Assembly (NCBI GenBank): GCA_001770725.1
Contig: MERU01000009.1
Coordinates: forward strand, 1 to 64,000
Source of the DNA: Burkholderiales bacterium RIFCSPHIGHO2_01_FULL_63_240
GTDB taxonomy: Bacteria; Pseudomonadota; Gammaproteobacteria; Burkholderiales; Burkholderiaceae_C
Direction: 5' to 3'
DNA: 64,000 nucleotides
The notes beneath the pieces were generated by a model. The model worked only from the letters and a program-made list of their open reading frames with translations. It was not told where the DNA came from and searched no databases. Positions 1-13,168 of this stretch are shown here, piece after piece (position 1 is the first letter of the stretch; each line of letters begins with the position of its first letter). Position numbers and translations under genes: made by a program.

Positions 1-159
1 TTGGGCGGGCGACAGGGAGGCCAGGCGCTCGGCGGCTTCTTCGGAGATGCCAAGGCGGAAGAGGGCTTGCTCGCGGTCGCTGCGGATGAGGCTTTGGGCC
101 AGCATCAGGTAGGACAGGTTGACTTCGCGGATTTCGGCAAGGATCTGGTCGGCGTTCAT
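1..159 (-). CDS. flhD: Flagellar transcriptional regulator FlhD, 5' part
   Basis: The first 53 codons of a leftward gene that leaves the window. The start reads [22 protein letters not shown], then [23 protein letters not shown], which follows the enterobacterial FlhD N-terminus closely (the INLSYLLLAQ and FRLGI blocks). FlhD pairs with FlhC as the FlhD4C2 master activator of class 2 flagellar promoters. The ATG at 159 has an AAAGGA ribosome site about 6 nt upstream. flhC is expected next, outside the window. The roughly 300 bp upstream, up to the neighbouring gene end at 461, must hold the flhDC promoter. Confidence 0.9.
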   Translation of the reverse strand, partial: MNADQILAEIREVNLSYLMLAQSLIRSDREQALFRLGISEEAAERLASLSPAQ

Positions 160-337
160 GGTGGGGTCCTTTGGAAGTTCGGGGTTTCGACTGAAACGAT
201 CTGGAAGGCGGGCTTGTCGGTTCTGTTTCGCTGGTCAGCGCGGTTTGTCGCTGGCATGGGTTGAATTCTGTGGACCACCCCTGTTTTTCTGAATAGGCAG
301 CCCGCTGTAAGGCACGTCGGCCTCGCACTGAGCGTCG

Positions 338-356
338 TGTCAGAAAAAATCCGACA
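338..356. promoter_or_regulatory. Imperfect palindrome upstream of flhD
   Basis: TGTCAGA-AAAAA-TCCGACA, with 6 of 7 arm positions complementary, about 180 bp upstream of the flhD start. It is a candidate operator only; no regulator can be named from the sequence. Confidence 0.25.
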
Positions 357-399
357 AACGCCCTTTTGTGCGGGCAAGAAAGGGGCAAACCACGCCCAT

Positions 400-423
400 A
401 AAAAAGCCCGGTCGAACCGGGCC
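400..423 (-). terminator. Rho-independent terminator of the desaturase operon
   Basis: Read leftward: a perfect 7-bp stem GCCCGGT/ACCGGGC (406-412 with 416-422), loop of three, followed by six T (complement of A400-405). It lies 38 nt after the stop of the leftward desaturase gene ending at 461 and shields flhD from read-through. Confidence 0.85.
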
Positions 424-460
424 AGTCTCATCCTGTGCAAAGGGCTGGACGCCCTTGGCC

Positions 461-1684
461 TCAGGTTCGTGACGGATGTCTCGCTTCCTGGGCGGGCAGG
501 GCGCTCAGCAGCTGCTCGCCACCCGGGAAGCTGTGGCGCACGATGCGCCGAGCCACCGTCAGGAATTGCGAGAGCAGCGAGCCGGTGTTGTAGGGCACAC
601 CATGCCGGCGGCAGACCTCGCGCACGGCTGGCGCCACCTCGGCGTAGCGGCGCGCCGGCAAGTCCGGGTACAGGTGGTGCTCGATCTGGTGGCTGAGGTT
701 GCCCGTCATCAGGTGAAAGAAACGCCCACCCGTGAGGTTGCTCGACCCCAGCACCTGGCGCAGGTACCAGTGCCCACGTGCTTCGCCTGCCACGGCGTCG
801 GCCGGGAACAGGTGCACCCCATCCGTGAAGTGCCCGCAGAAGATGACGACAAAGGTCCAGAGGTTGCGGATGGCGCCCGCCAGCGCGTTGCCGACGAAGA
901 TGGTGGCGCCGGCCAGCCAGGCGCCGCTCAGCCCGCCCACGGCTGCGCCCAGCACCGCCGCCAGCAGCGGCCACCACAGGGCGTCCTTGCGCAACTGCGC
1001 ACCCATCTTGGCCCGCGCCCGGGGCCACAGCCGCTGCATGCGCGCCTTCGTGGCCTCTCGGTCGGTGCGCAGGCGCTCGAACTCCAGGTTGTGGATGGCG
1101 ATGGCCCACTCGAACAGCAGCGCCACGATCACGGCGTAGGGCGCCTGCATCAGGTGGCGCGGCTCCCACTTCATCTCGGCCGACAGGCGCAGCATGCCGT
1201 AGCCGAAGTCCCGGTCGATGCCATCCACGTTCGTGTAGTGGTGGTGCATGTGGTTGTGGAAGTCTCGCCAGTCTTCCTTGCTGCAGGCGCTGTCCCACTC
1301 GTGGGCCTTGCCCTCGAAGCGCGGGTCGTTCATCCACTCGTACTGCCCGTGCATCACGTTGTGGCCGAACTCCATGTTCTGCAGGCACTTGGACAGCCCC
1401 AGGCTGACCAGCGATGCCAGCGCGACCCAGCCCCAGGGCGCCATGGCAAAGGTCCCTGCCAAGGCGATGCCGATGCCGGCCACCAGCAGGCCTATGCGAC
1501 CGGCTGCCTCCATGCCTCGGATGGTCCACAGCAGGCGCACGATGTAGCGCGCGTCCACCTCGCCCACCTGGGCGCGGGCGCGATCGCGGATGGCGTCGAG
1601 TTCAGACGCGAAAGCCGCCAGGCCCTGGGGCGTGGCGGGGCCGGGCGCCTGTTGCATGGCGCCCGTTGTGAGGGAGTTGGGCAT
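461..1684 (-). CDS. Membrane fatty acid desaturase (second copy in operon)
   Basis: A 407-residue di-iron membrane desaturase that inserts a double bond into fatty acyl chains. The three histidine boxes are visible: HNVMH near residue 108, HNHMHH near 143, and HQIEHH near the C-terminus (a QxxHH-type third box). Hydrophobic segments lie around residues 63-98 and after box two. It is the last gene of a leftward operon behind a paralogous desaturase and a ferredoxin reductase, the probable electron donor. Start chosen at MPNSLTT, 23 nt after the upstream stop; an upstream in-frame start would overlap the neighbour. Regiospecificity and substrate (phospholipid or acyl-CoA) cannot be read. It is clearly diverged from its neighbour but shares box spacing, so an old tandem duplication is likely. 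Confidence 0.88.
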   Translation of the reverse strand: MPNSLTTGAMQQAPGPATPQGLAAFASELDAIRDRARAQVGEVDARYIVRLLWTIRGMEAAGRIGLLVAGIGIALAGTFAMAPWGWVALASLVSLGLSKCLQNMEFGHNVMHGQYEWMNDPRFEGKAHEWDSACSKEDWRDFHNHMHHHYTNVDGIDRDFGYGMLRLSAEMKWEPRHLMQAPYAVIVALLFEWAIAIHNLEFERLRTDREATKARMQRLWPRARAKMGAQLRKDALWWPLLAAVLGAAVGGLSGAWLAGATIFVGNALAGAIRNLWTFVVIFCGHFTDGVHLFPADAVAGEARGHWYLRQVLGSSNLTGGRFFHLMTGNLSHQIEHHLYPDLPARRYAEVAPAVREVCRRHGVPYNTGSLLSQFLTVARRIVRHSFPGGEQLLSALPAQEARHPSRT

Positions 1685-1707
1685 CAAGGCGCCTCGGTGC
1701 TGGGAAC

Positions 1708-2856
1708 TCAGACCTGGCGCTGCATCACCGGCTCGACCTGCAGGTGCACGGCCTTTTGCGTGCCGCCCGGCAGGCTGTAGCGGGCGATGCGCTTGAACAC
1801 CGTCCACAGCTGGGGCAGGAAGGCGCCGGTGTTGTAGGGCACCTTGTACTTGCGGCAGACGGCCTGCACCTTGGGCGCCATCTCGATGTAGCGGTTGGCC
1901 GGGATGTCAGGGAAGAGGTGGTGCTCGACCTGGTGCGACAGGTTGCCGCTCATCAGGTGCAGCAGCTTGCTGCCGCTGATGTTGCTCGAGCCCAGGATCT
2001 GGCGCAGGTACCACTGGCCCTTGGTTTCGCCTTCGACCGACTCGCGGCTGAAGGTGTAGATCTCTTCGGTGAAATGGCCGCAGAAGATGATGGCCCAGGC
2101 CCAGATGTTGCGGATCAGGTTGCCCACCGCGTTGCCGGCCAGCACCGCCAGGCCCACGTCCATGGCGGCACCAAACGGCGCGCCGGCCAGGGCGCCCAGC
2201 AGCGGCCAGACCACGTAGTCGCGCTTGACGATCTTCCACATCTTGGCGCGCACCAGCAGCCATTGCGGGCGCACGTCGGACCATTTGCGGCGGCCAATGA
2301 CCACCTTGTCCATCTGCATGTCATGGATGGCCACGAACCACTGGAAGTAGGCCGCCAGCAGCAGGGTCAGCAGCAGCTGGAAGGGGTGCAGCCAGCTCCA
2401 GCGCAGGTCGTTGGACAGGCGCAGCATGCCGTAGCCGAAGTCACGGTCCTTGCCGATGACGTTGGTGAAGGTGTGGTGCACGTAGTTGTGCGAGTGGCGC
2501 CATTCTTCCTTCGGGCAGGTGTTGTCCCAGTCGAAGGTGTCACCGTGGAACTGCGGGTCGTTCATGAAGTTGAACTGACCGTGCATGACGTTGTGGCCCA
2601 GCTCCATGTTGTCGATGATCTTGCTCACGCCCAGCAGGCCGGCGCCCAGCAGCCAGGTCGGCGGGAACCAGCCGAACATCAGCAGCGCGCGGCCCAGCAC
2701 CTCGGTCACGCGCACGATGCGCTGGATGCGGCGGATGTAGTTGGCGTCTTTCTCGCCCAGGGTGCGGCGGGTGTCTTCACCGATGGCGTCGAGTTCGCGC
2801 TCGAAGGCCTTGAGCTCTTCGGCGGTGCGCGGGCCGATGTGGATGCGGGTGGACAT
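1708..2856 (-). CDS. Membrane fatty acid desaturase (first copy in operon)
   Basis: A 382-residue di-iron desaturase. Boxes: HNVMH at 88-92, HNYVHH at 123-128, and HQVEHH followed by LFPDIP near the C-terminus. It resembles the bacterial acyl desaturases paired with an NADPH oxidoreductase, as in the Pseudomonas aeruginosa DesB/DesC pair (established precedent, equivalence inferred). It lies 21 nt downstream of the ferredoxin reductase stop. The ATG at 2856 is preferred over an in-frame GTG at 2868 because a purine-rich stretch lies about 7 nt before it. DesB/DesC in Pseudomonas is controlled by a TetR protein, DesT; no such gene is adjacent here. Confidence 0.88.
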   Translation of the reverse strand: MSTRIHIGPRTAEELKAFERELDAIGEDTRRTLGEKDANYIRRIQRIVRVTEVLGRALLMFGWFPPTWLLGAGLLGVSKIIDNMELGHNVMHGQFNFMNDPQFHGDTFDWDNTCPKEEWRHSHNYVHHTFTNVIGKDRDFGYGMLRLSNDLRWSWLHPFQLLLTLLLAAYFQWFVAIHDMQMDKVVIGRRKWSDVRPQWLLVRAKMWKIVKRDYVVWPLLGALAGAPFGAAMDVGLAVLAGNAVGNLIRNIWAWAIIFCGHFTEEIYTFSRESVEGETKGQWYLRQILGSSNISGSKLLHLMSGNLSHQVEHHLFPDIPANRYIEMAPKVQAVCRKYKVPYNTGAFLPQLWTVFKRIARYSLPGGTQKAVHLQVEPVMQRQV

Positions 2857-2877
2857 GGTCGGGCTCACTTCTTGTCT

Positions 2878-4032
2878 TCAATTCAGGGATTCGAGGTCGA
2901 CGTCGCTCAGGGCGGCGCTCACGCACAGGCGGATGGGCTGGCCTTCGCCGTCGATGCGCTGGCCGGTGCTCAGGTCCCGCACCGAGCCCCGGTGCAGTCG
3001 GCAGGTGCATTCGTGGCAGATGCCCTGGCGGCAGCCGTGTTTGATCTGCAGGCCGGCCTGCTCACCCGCTGCCAGCAGGGTCAGGTTGCCGGCGGCTTCG
3101 AAGTTGGCGGTGTGGTGGTCACGGCGCAGGGCAACCTGGTGCCGCTCGTTCGGGTCGCCGCTGGCTTGCGGCGGCGCGAAGGCCTCCAGGCGCAGGCGGT
3201 CGACGGCACCGGCGCTTTGCCAGATCTGGCGGGCGGCATCCATCAGCGGGGCCGGGCCGCAGCACCAGGTCGGCAGTTGCGACCAGCCGGGCGCCACCTC
3301 GTCGAGCAGGGTGGTGTCGAGCACGCGGGCCGTGGCGGTCGTGGCGTCGCGGCCTGCTTCCTGGCCGTTGGGCGTGTGGGCGCTGCTGTCCAGCGGCACG
3401 TAGCGCAGCAGGTTCCAACGCTTGGCCAGGTCGGCCAGCTTGCCCGCGAAGATGCGGTCGCGCTCGCTGCGCGCGAAGTAGATCAGGGTCACGCGCGTCT
3501 GGGGCGCGGTTTCGTGCAGGTGGCGCAGCATGGCCATGCCCGGCGTGATGCCGGAGCCCCCCGCGATCAGCAGCAACTCGGTCGGCAGCGGCGAGGGCAG
3601 CACGAACTCGCCGGCGGGCGCTTCGATGTCGAAGACGTCGCCCACCTGGGCGTGCTCATTGAGGTGCTGCGACACCAGCCCACCCGGCTGGCGCTGCACG
3701 GTGATGGCGATGTGGCCCGGTTTGCCCGGCACCGCACGTGGCGAGTAGGCGCGGCGGTGGCGCACGCCCCGGACGGTCACGCCGATGATCACGTACTGGC
3801 CCGGGCGCAGGGCCGGGAAGGCCGAACCCGTCTGAAGGTAAAGCGAGGTGGCGCTGGGGGTCTCGGCCCGGCGCTCGACCAGGCGGGCCTGCAGGCGGTG
3901 CACGCGCAGCAGCGGGCTGATCAGCCCCACGGTGTCATCGAAGGCATCCCGGCTGACGCCCAGGTGGGTCAGCCAGCCCGACAGGCGCCGGGCGGTGGCG
4001 GCAGGCAAGGGCAGGGCGGGGGATGCGGACAT
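2878..4032 (-). CDS. Ferredoxin reductase, putative desaturase electron donor
   Basis: A 384-residue flavodoxin-reductase-type protein with three parts: FAD domain with the RxYS motif (RRAYSPR), NAD(P)H-binding domain with GGSGITPG and a CCGP motif, and a C-terminal plant-type [2Fe-2S] domain (C-x4-C-x2-C in GCRQGICHEC, last Cys in RLCVSA). It passes electrons from NAD(P)H to a partner oxygenase; being first in an operon with two desaturases, those are the likely acceptors. Start at MSASPAL is supported by GGAG about 8 nt upstream (a longer in-frame reading to 4143 lacks one). The first roughly 50 residues before the FAD domain are a typical N-terminal extension of DesC-like reductases. Confidence 0.87.
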   Translation of the reverse strand: MSASPALPLPAATARRLSGWLTHLGVSRDAFDDTVGLISPLLRVHRLQARLVERRAETPSATSLYLQTGSAFPALRPGQYVIIGVTVRGVRHRRAYSPRAVPGKPGHIAITVQRQPGGLVSQHLNEHAQVGDVFDIEAPAGEFVLPSPLPTELLLIAGGSGITPGMAMLRHLHETAPQTRVTLIYFARSERDRIFAGKLADLAKRWNLLRYVPLDSSAHTPNGQEAGRDATTATARVLDTTLLDEVAPGWSQLPTWCCGPAPLMDAARQIWQSAGAVDRLRLEAFAPPQASGDPNERHQVALRRDHHTANFEAAGNLTLLAAGEQAGLQIKHGCRQGICHECTCRLHRGSVRDLSTGQRIDGEGQPIRLCVSAALSDVDLESLN

Positions 4033-4222
4033 GTGAGGGGACTCCAGGGACTCGGGTGCGACAGCAGATGCCCTGGAGGGTAAGGACCCGGCCGAGGGGC
4101 TCACAACGGGGGAACTCCCCGCCAGGGCGTGCATTCCCCTCAAACGAGGGGCGTTTAAGCCTGCTCAGAATCAGTTCACCGTCTGAATGGGGCAACGGCC
4201 GTGGCCAGATTTGTGGGGCAAT

Positions 4223-4236
4223 AATGGGGACAGATC
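4223..4236 (+). repeat. REP-like site, upstream copy
   Basis: AATGGGGACAGATC, 24 bp before the RAYT-like gene start. It matches, in inverted orientation and with one internal mismatch, the two copies just after the gene (4946-4965 and 4994-5014). Inverted copies bracketing the gene are typical of REP sites around REP-associated transposases. Confidence 0.55.
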
Positions 4237-4259
4237 ACCCTGCAACCCCGTTCCGACCC

Positions 4260-4955
4260 ATGGCCCGATTGCCCCGACTCGGCGTGGCCGGCTGGCCTCA
4301 CCTGCTCACCCAACAGGTGCACGATGGTCAGCTCCTCGCCCGCGACGACACCGACCGACAGGACCTCCTCGACACGCTGCGCGAGGCCGCCCGCCAGCAC
4401 GGGGTGGCGGTGCACGCCTACCGGTTGGGCGCCTCGGCCCTGGTGCTGCTGGTCACGCCTGAGCGCGCCGACTCGGCCAGCTTGTTCATGCAGGCGGTGG
4501 GTCGCCGTTACGTGGCCCACCACAACCGCCGCCATGGTCGCCAGGGTGGGCTGTGGTCGGGGCGCTACCGGGGCACCGTGCTGGACCCGGCACGGTACCT
4601 GCTTGATGCCATGGTGTTCACCGAGACGCGCGAAAGCGGCGGGCTCGATTGGGCCCCGAGCGGGGCAAGCTGGTCCGATTGGTCCAGCGCCCCCCACCAC
4701 CTGGGCCTGCGCACCGATCCGCTGGTGACCGACGCGCCGGGCTTCTGGGCCCTGGGCAACACCCCCTTCGAGCGGCAGGCGGCCTGGCGCGCCAGGTTGC
4801 AGGACGGCCTGGGCGAGTCGCGCCGGCAAGAACTGGCCGAAGCCATGCACAAGGGTTGGGCGCTGATGCCTGCCGAGCAGCAGCGGGCCATGGAGGCGGT
4901 GATCGGTCGCCCGCTGTCGCCTCGGCCCCGCGGGCGCCCGCGCAAATCCATCTGA
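4260..4955 (+). CDS. REP-associated transposase (RAYT)-like protein, degenerate HUH
   Basis: A 231-residue Y1-transposase-family protein. It has the RAYT opening (MARLPRLGVAG), the GRRYVxxxNRRHGRxGGLWSGRYR block in the middle and the characteristic C-terminus ERQAAWRARLxxGL...GWAL...RPRGRPRK. RAYTs nick REP hairpins. Here, where active RAYTs have VLMxNHVHLLVTP, the protein reads RLGASALVLLVTP: both metal-binding histidines of the HUH motif are gone. The candidate nucleophile tyrosine in GRRYV is kept. It is therefore probably unable to catalyse nicking by the usual mechanism, and may be a domesticated DNA-binding protein or decaying. The stop codon lies inside the downstream REP-like copy, a common RAYT arrangement. 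An in-frame ATG at 4227 is an alternative start. Confidence 0.8.
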   Translation: MARLPRLGVAGWPHLLTQQVHDGQLLARDDTDRQDLLDTLREAARQHGVAVHAYRLGASALVLLVTPERADSASLFMQAVGRRYVAHHNRRHGRQGGLWSGRYRGTVLDPARYLLDAMVFTETRESGGLDWAPSGASWSDWSSAPHHLGLRTDPLVTDAPGFWALGNTPFERQAAWRARLQDGLGESRRQELAEAMHKGWALMPAEQQRAMEAVIGRPLSPRPRGRPRKSI

Positions 4956-4965
4956 CCCCATTTTT
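4946..4965 (-). repeat. REP-like site, downstream copy 1
   Basis: ATCCATCTGACCCCATTTTT; contains the RAYT-like gene's TGA stop. It shares ATCTGACCCCATTTT with copy 2, 50 bp further on, and is inverted relative to the upstream copy. Confidence 0.6.
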
Positions 4966-4993
4966 AATGTGGTGCATTGTTGCTTGGCGTTAT

Positions 4994-5014
4994 AAATGGA
5001 TCTGACCCCATTTT
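4994..5014 (-). repeat. REP-like site, downstream copy 2
   Basis: A second copy of ATCTGACCCCATTTT beginning at 5000, directly preceded by AAATGG. It lies 86 bp upstream of the gltB start, so it may sit within or near the gltBD promoter region. Confidence 0.6.
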
Positions 5015-5099
5015 GTTCCGCTTGTGTCCACCCCGTGACAGCAGTATCCTCCGGGGTTCCCTGCGTTGTTTTTCCACACCTCACTCTGGAGCGCCCCCC

Positions 5100-9869
<4,770 letters not shown>

Positions 9870-9891
9870 TACAGCGCGTTAGGAGTTTGAA

Positions 9892-11355
9892 ATGGGAAAA
9901 GTCACTGGCTTTCTGGAATTTGAGCGCCTGGAAGAGGGCTACGAGCCCGTCGAAAAGCGCGTCAAGAACTACAAAGAGTTCGTCATCGGTCTGACCCCCG
10001 AGCAGGCCAAGCAACAGGGTGCGCGCTGCATGGACTGCGGCACGCCCTTTTGCAACAGCGGGTGCCCGGTCAACAACATCATCCCCGACTTCAACGACCT
10101 GGTTTACCAACAGGACTGGAAGTCGGCGATCGAGGTCCTGCACAGCACGAACAACTTCCCCGACTTCACCGGCCGCGTCTGCCCGGCACCTTGTGAAGCC
10201 GCCTGTGTGCTGAACATCAACAACGACCCGATCGGCATCAAGTCGATCGAGCACGCGATCATCGACCGCGCCTGGGCCGAAGGCTGGGTCAAGCCGCAGC
10301 CGGCCAAGGTCAAGACCGGCAAGAAGGTCGCCGTCGTGGGTTCCGGCCCCGCCGGCATGGCAGCTGCCCAGCAGCTCGCCCGCGTCGGCCATGACGTGAC
10401 CGTCTTCGAGAAGAACGACACCATCGGCGGCCTGCTGCGCTTCGGCATCCCCGACTTCAAGTTCGACAAGTCGCACATCGACCGCCGCGTCCAGCAGATG
10501 CAAGCCGAAGGCGTGGTCTTCAAGACCAACACCATCGTCGGCGACATGCCCAAGGGCTCCAAGGTCACCAACTGGGCCAAGGACACCATCACGCCCGAAC
10601 AACTCAACAAGGAGTTCGACGCCGTGATCCTGGCCGGTGGCTCCGAGCAGTCGCGTGACCTGCCCGTGCCCGGTCGCGACCTGGCTGGCATCCACTTCGC
10701 CATGGAGTTCCTGCCGCAGCAGAACCGCGTCAACGCCGGCGGCAAGGTCAAGGACCAGATCATGGCCACGGGCAAGGACGTCATCGTCATCGGCGGCGGC
10801 GACACGGGCTCCGACTGCGTGGGCACCTCGAACCGCCATGGCGCCAAGAGCGTCACCCAGTTCGAAGTGATGCCCATGCCGCCCGAGCAGGAGAACAAGG
10901 AGCTGACCTGGCCCTACTGGCCGATCAAGCTGCGCACCTCCTCCAGCCACGAAGAAGGTTGCACCCGCGAGTTCGCGGTCGCCACCAAGGAATTCTTCGG
11001 CGAGAACGGCAAGGTCACGGGCCTGAAGACCGTGCAGGTCGAGTTCAAGGACGGCAAGTTCTCTGAAGTGGCTGGCACCGAGAAGACCTACAAGGCCGAC
11101 CTGGTGCTGCTGGCCATGGGCTTCACCAACCCGGTCACCACCTTGCTCGAAGGCTTCGGCGTCGAGAAGGATGGCCGCGGCAACGCCAAGGCCTCGACCG
11201 ACATCGGCGGCTACAAGACCAGCGCCGCCAAGGTGTTCGCCGCCGGCGACGTGCGCCGTGGCCAGTCGCTGGTGGTGTGGGCCATCCGCGAGGGCCGCCA
11301 GGCCGCCCGCGAGGTCGATGCCTTCCTGATGGGTTCGACCACGTTGCCCCGCTGA
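9892..11355 (+). CDS. gltD: Glutamate synthase (NADPH) small subunit
   Basis: A 487-residue GOGAT beta subunit. The N-terminal region carries cysteines for two [4Fe-4S] clusters (C46, C49, C54, C58 and C97, C101, C105); then an FAD site [11 protein letters not shown], and an NADPH site with GGGDTGSDC. It oxidises NADPH and sends electrons to GltB. Start has AGGAG 7 nt upstream. It is the last gene before a clear terminator. Confidence 0.97.
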   Translation: MGKVTGFLEFERLEEGYEPVEKRVKNYKEFVIGLTPEQAKQQGARCMDCGTPFCNSGCPVNNIIPDFNDLVYQQDWKSAIEVLHSTNNFPDFTGRVCPAPCEAACVLNINNDPIGIKSIEHAIIDRAWAEGWVKPQPAKVKTGKKVAVVGSGPAGMAAAQQLARVGHDVTVFEKNDTIGGLLRFGIPDFKFDKSHIDRRVQQMQAEGVVFKTNTIVGDMPKGSKVTNWAKDTITPEQLNKEFDAVILAGGSEQSRDLPVPGRDLAGIHFAMEFLPQQNRVNAGGKVKDQIMATGKDVIVIGGGDTGSDCVGTSNRHGAKSVTQFEVMPMPPEQENKELTWPYWPIKLRTSSSHEEGCTREFAVATKEFFGENGKVTGLKTVQVEFKDGKFSEVAGTEKTYKADLVLLAMGFTNPVTTLLEGFGVEKDGRGNAKASTDIGGYKTSAAKVFAAGDVRRGQSLVVWAIREGRQAAREVDAFLMGSTTLPR

Positions 11356-11464
11356 GTTGCGGGCTGACATCGTCGAATCCCTGGAGAAACGGGGTTTTAC
11401 GCCCCCTGTTGTGTGCAGGTCGCGTCCCGGCCTGCACGCCCGCAGTGAATCCCCTATGATCAAG

Positions 11465-11492
11465 GAGCCGGTGAAGTCACCGGCTCTTTTTT
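11465..11492 (+). terminator. Rho-independent terminator after gltBD
   Basis: GAGCCGGTG pairs with CACCGGCTC (9-bp stem, AAGT loop) and is followed by six T. The T run ends only 8 nt before the mlaF start, so the mla operon must start transcription inside or just upstream of this hairpin. Confidence 0.85.
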
Positions 11493-11500
11493 CTTGGCCC

Positions 11501-12355
11501 ATGACCCCACCCGTGACCCCCACCTCCGATGCCGCAGCGAACGGCGAGGCCCAGCAGGCGCCCGCCTTGATCGAGTTGCGCAACGTCACCTGCGGCTACG
11601 GCGAACGGATCATCCTCTCCGACATCAACCTGGTGGTGCCTCGCGGCAAGGTGGTGGCGCTCATGGGCACCTCCGGTGGCGGCAAGACCACGGTGCTGCG
11701 CCTGATCGGCCGCCAGATCCAGCCCATGAAGGGCGAGGTGCTGATCGACGGTCAGGACATCTCCCGCCTGCAGGGCGACGAGCTCATGGCCCTGCGTCGT
11801 CGCATGGGCATGCTGTTCCAGCAAGGCGCGCTGTTCACCGACCTGACGGTGTTCGAGAACGTGGCCTTCCCGCTGCGCGAACACACCCGGCTGCCCGAGT
11901 CCATCCTGCGCGACCTGGTGCTCATGAAGCTCAACGCGGTCGGCCTGCGCGGCTCGCGCGACCTGCTGCCCAGCGAGATCTCCGGGGGCATGGCCCGCCG
12001 CGTGGCCCTGGCCCGCGCCATGGCGCTCGACCCCGAACTGATGCTTTACGACGAGCCCTTCGCCGGCCTCGACCCGATCTCGATGGGCGTGGCCGCGCGG
12101 CTCATCCGCGAACTCAATGACGCCATGGGCCTGACCTCGGTGGTCGTCTCGCACGATGTGCACGAGACCTTCATGATCGCCGACCACGTCGTGCTGGTGG
12201 CCAACGGGCGCATCGTGGCCCAGGGCACGCCGGCCGAGATGACGGCCAGCGAAGACCCGCTGGTCAAGCAGTTCGTTCACGCCGAGGCCGATGGCCCGGT
12301 GCGGTTCCACCAGCCGGCCGTTGACGCCGGCATTGACTTCGGGGTGCGCGGATGA
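11501..12355 (+). CDS. mlaF: Phospholipid ABC transporter ATPase MlaF
   Basis: A 284-residue ABC ATPase with Walker [10 protein letters not shown], signature SGGMARR and Walker B LMLYDEP followed by [19 protein letters not shown] is the MlaF form of the signature. It powers MlaFEDB in the inner membrane, which works with periplasmic MlaC and outer-membrane MlaA to maintain outer-membrane lipid asymmetry. It is the first gene of mlaFEDACB; its stop overlaps mlaE (ATGA). No Shine-Dalgarno is visible before the ATG at 11501; an in-frame ATG at 11458 lies before the terminator hairpin, so the exact start is uncertain. Confidence 0.93.
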   Translation: MTPPVTPTSDAAANGEAQQAPALIELRNVTCGYGERIILSDINLVVPRGKVVALMGTSGGGKTTVLRLIGRQIQPMKGEVLIDGQDISRLQGDELMALRRRMGMLFQQGALFTDLTVFENVAFPLREHTRLPESILRDLVLMKLNAVGLRGSRDLLPSEISGGMARRVALARAMALDPELMLYDEPFAGLDPISMGVAARLIRELNDAMGLTSVVVSHDVHETFMIADHVVLVANGRIVAQGTPAEMTASEDPLVKQFVHAEADGPVRFHQPAVDAGIDFGVRG

Positions 12356-13137
12356 TGCGCTGGCTGTCTCCCGCGCGCGTGGGCATGTCTGTGCGCAGCA
12401 AGCTGGCCGACATGGGTTATGGCGCGCGCCTGTTCACGACCTTGCTCGGCCTGCTGGGCCCCACGTTGCGCCGCCCGCGCCTGCTGTCCGAGCAGGTGTT
12501 TTTCCTGGGCAACTATTCACTTGCGATCATCGTGGTTTCCGGCCTGTTCGTCGGATTCGTGCTCGGGCTGCAGGGCTACTATGTGCTGCAACGCTATGGC
12601 TCGAGCGAGGCCTTGGGCATGATGGTGGCCCTGTCGCTGGTGCGTGAATTGGGTCCGGTGGTCTCGGCGCTGCTGTTCGCCGGCCGGGCCGGCACCGCGC
12701 TCACCGCCGGCATCGGCCTGATGAAGGCGGGCGAGCAACTGGCCGCCATGGAAATGATGGGGGTCGACCCGATCCGCCGGGTGCTGGCGCCGCGCTTTTG
12801 GGGCGGCGTCATCGCCATGCCTTTGCTGGCGGCGGTGTTTTCAGCGGTCGGCGTGCTGGGCGGCTGGGTCGTGGGCGTGGTGATGATCGGGGTCGACCCG
12901 GGCGCGTTCTGGTCGCAGATGCAGGGCGGCGTCGAGGTGTTCGCGGATGTGGGCAACGGCATGCTCAAGAGCGTGGTGTTCGGCCTGACCGTCACCTTCG
13001 TGGCGCTGCTGCAAGGTTTCGAATGCCAGCCCACGCCGGAAGGTGTGTCGCGGGCGACCACGCGCACGGTGGTGATGGCGTCGCTCGCCGTGCTGGGGCT
13101 GGATTTCGTGCTGACGGCCATGATGTTCTCGATCTGA
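12352..13137 (+). CDS. mlaE: Phospholipid ABC transporter permease MlaE
   Basis: A 261-residue MlaE-family permease with about five membrane segments and the conserved block [35 protein letters not shown]. It is the integral membrane subunit of MlaFEDB. The start overlaps the mlaF stop by 4 nt (ATGA), so translation is coupled. The C-terminal part carries [20 protein letters not shown], typical of the family. Confidence 0.95.
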   Translation: MMRWLSPARVGMSVRSKLADMGYGARLFTTLLGLLGPTLRRPRLLSEQVFFLGNYSLAIIVVSGLFVGFVLGLQGYYVLQRYGSSEALGMMVALSLVRELGPVVSALLFAGRAGTALTAGIGLMKAGEQLAAMEMMGVDPIRRVLAPRFWGGVIAMPLLAAVFSAVGVLGGWVVGVVMIGVDPGAFWSQMQGGVEVFADVGNGMLKSVVFGLTVTFVALLQGFECQPTPEGVSRATTRTVVMASLAVLGLDFVLTAMMFSI

Positions 13138-13168
13138 TCGAGGCAGGCAGACAAGAAGGAAGAACAAG

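Larger units (their letters stand above)
160..460. other. Intergenic region with flhD control region and a terminator
   Basis: A 301-bp gap without a credible gene. The right end carries the rho-independent terminator of the desaturase operon (400-423). The remainder is upstream DNA of flhD and should contain its promoter. Two small palindromes stand out: GTTTC-GACT-GAAAC at 184-197 and an imperfect 7+7 palindrome at 338-356. I could not identify a confident -35/-10 pair by eye. Confidence 0.5.

Noticed and set aside
1744-4083. Long plus-strand open frame opposite the desaturase/reductase genes
   Set aside because: Third-position GC shadow; translation is Ala/Gly/His-rich without motifs and overlaps three clear minus-strand genes.
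11401-11440. Riboswitch or attenuator between gltD and mlaF
   Set aside because: Only short stems (GTGCAGG/CCTGCAC) are visible and the transcript would be the tail of gltD; nothing matches a known riboswitch.
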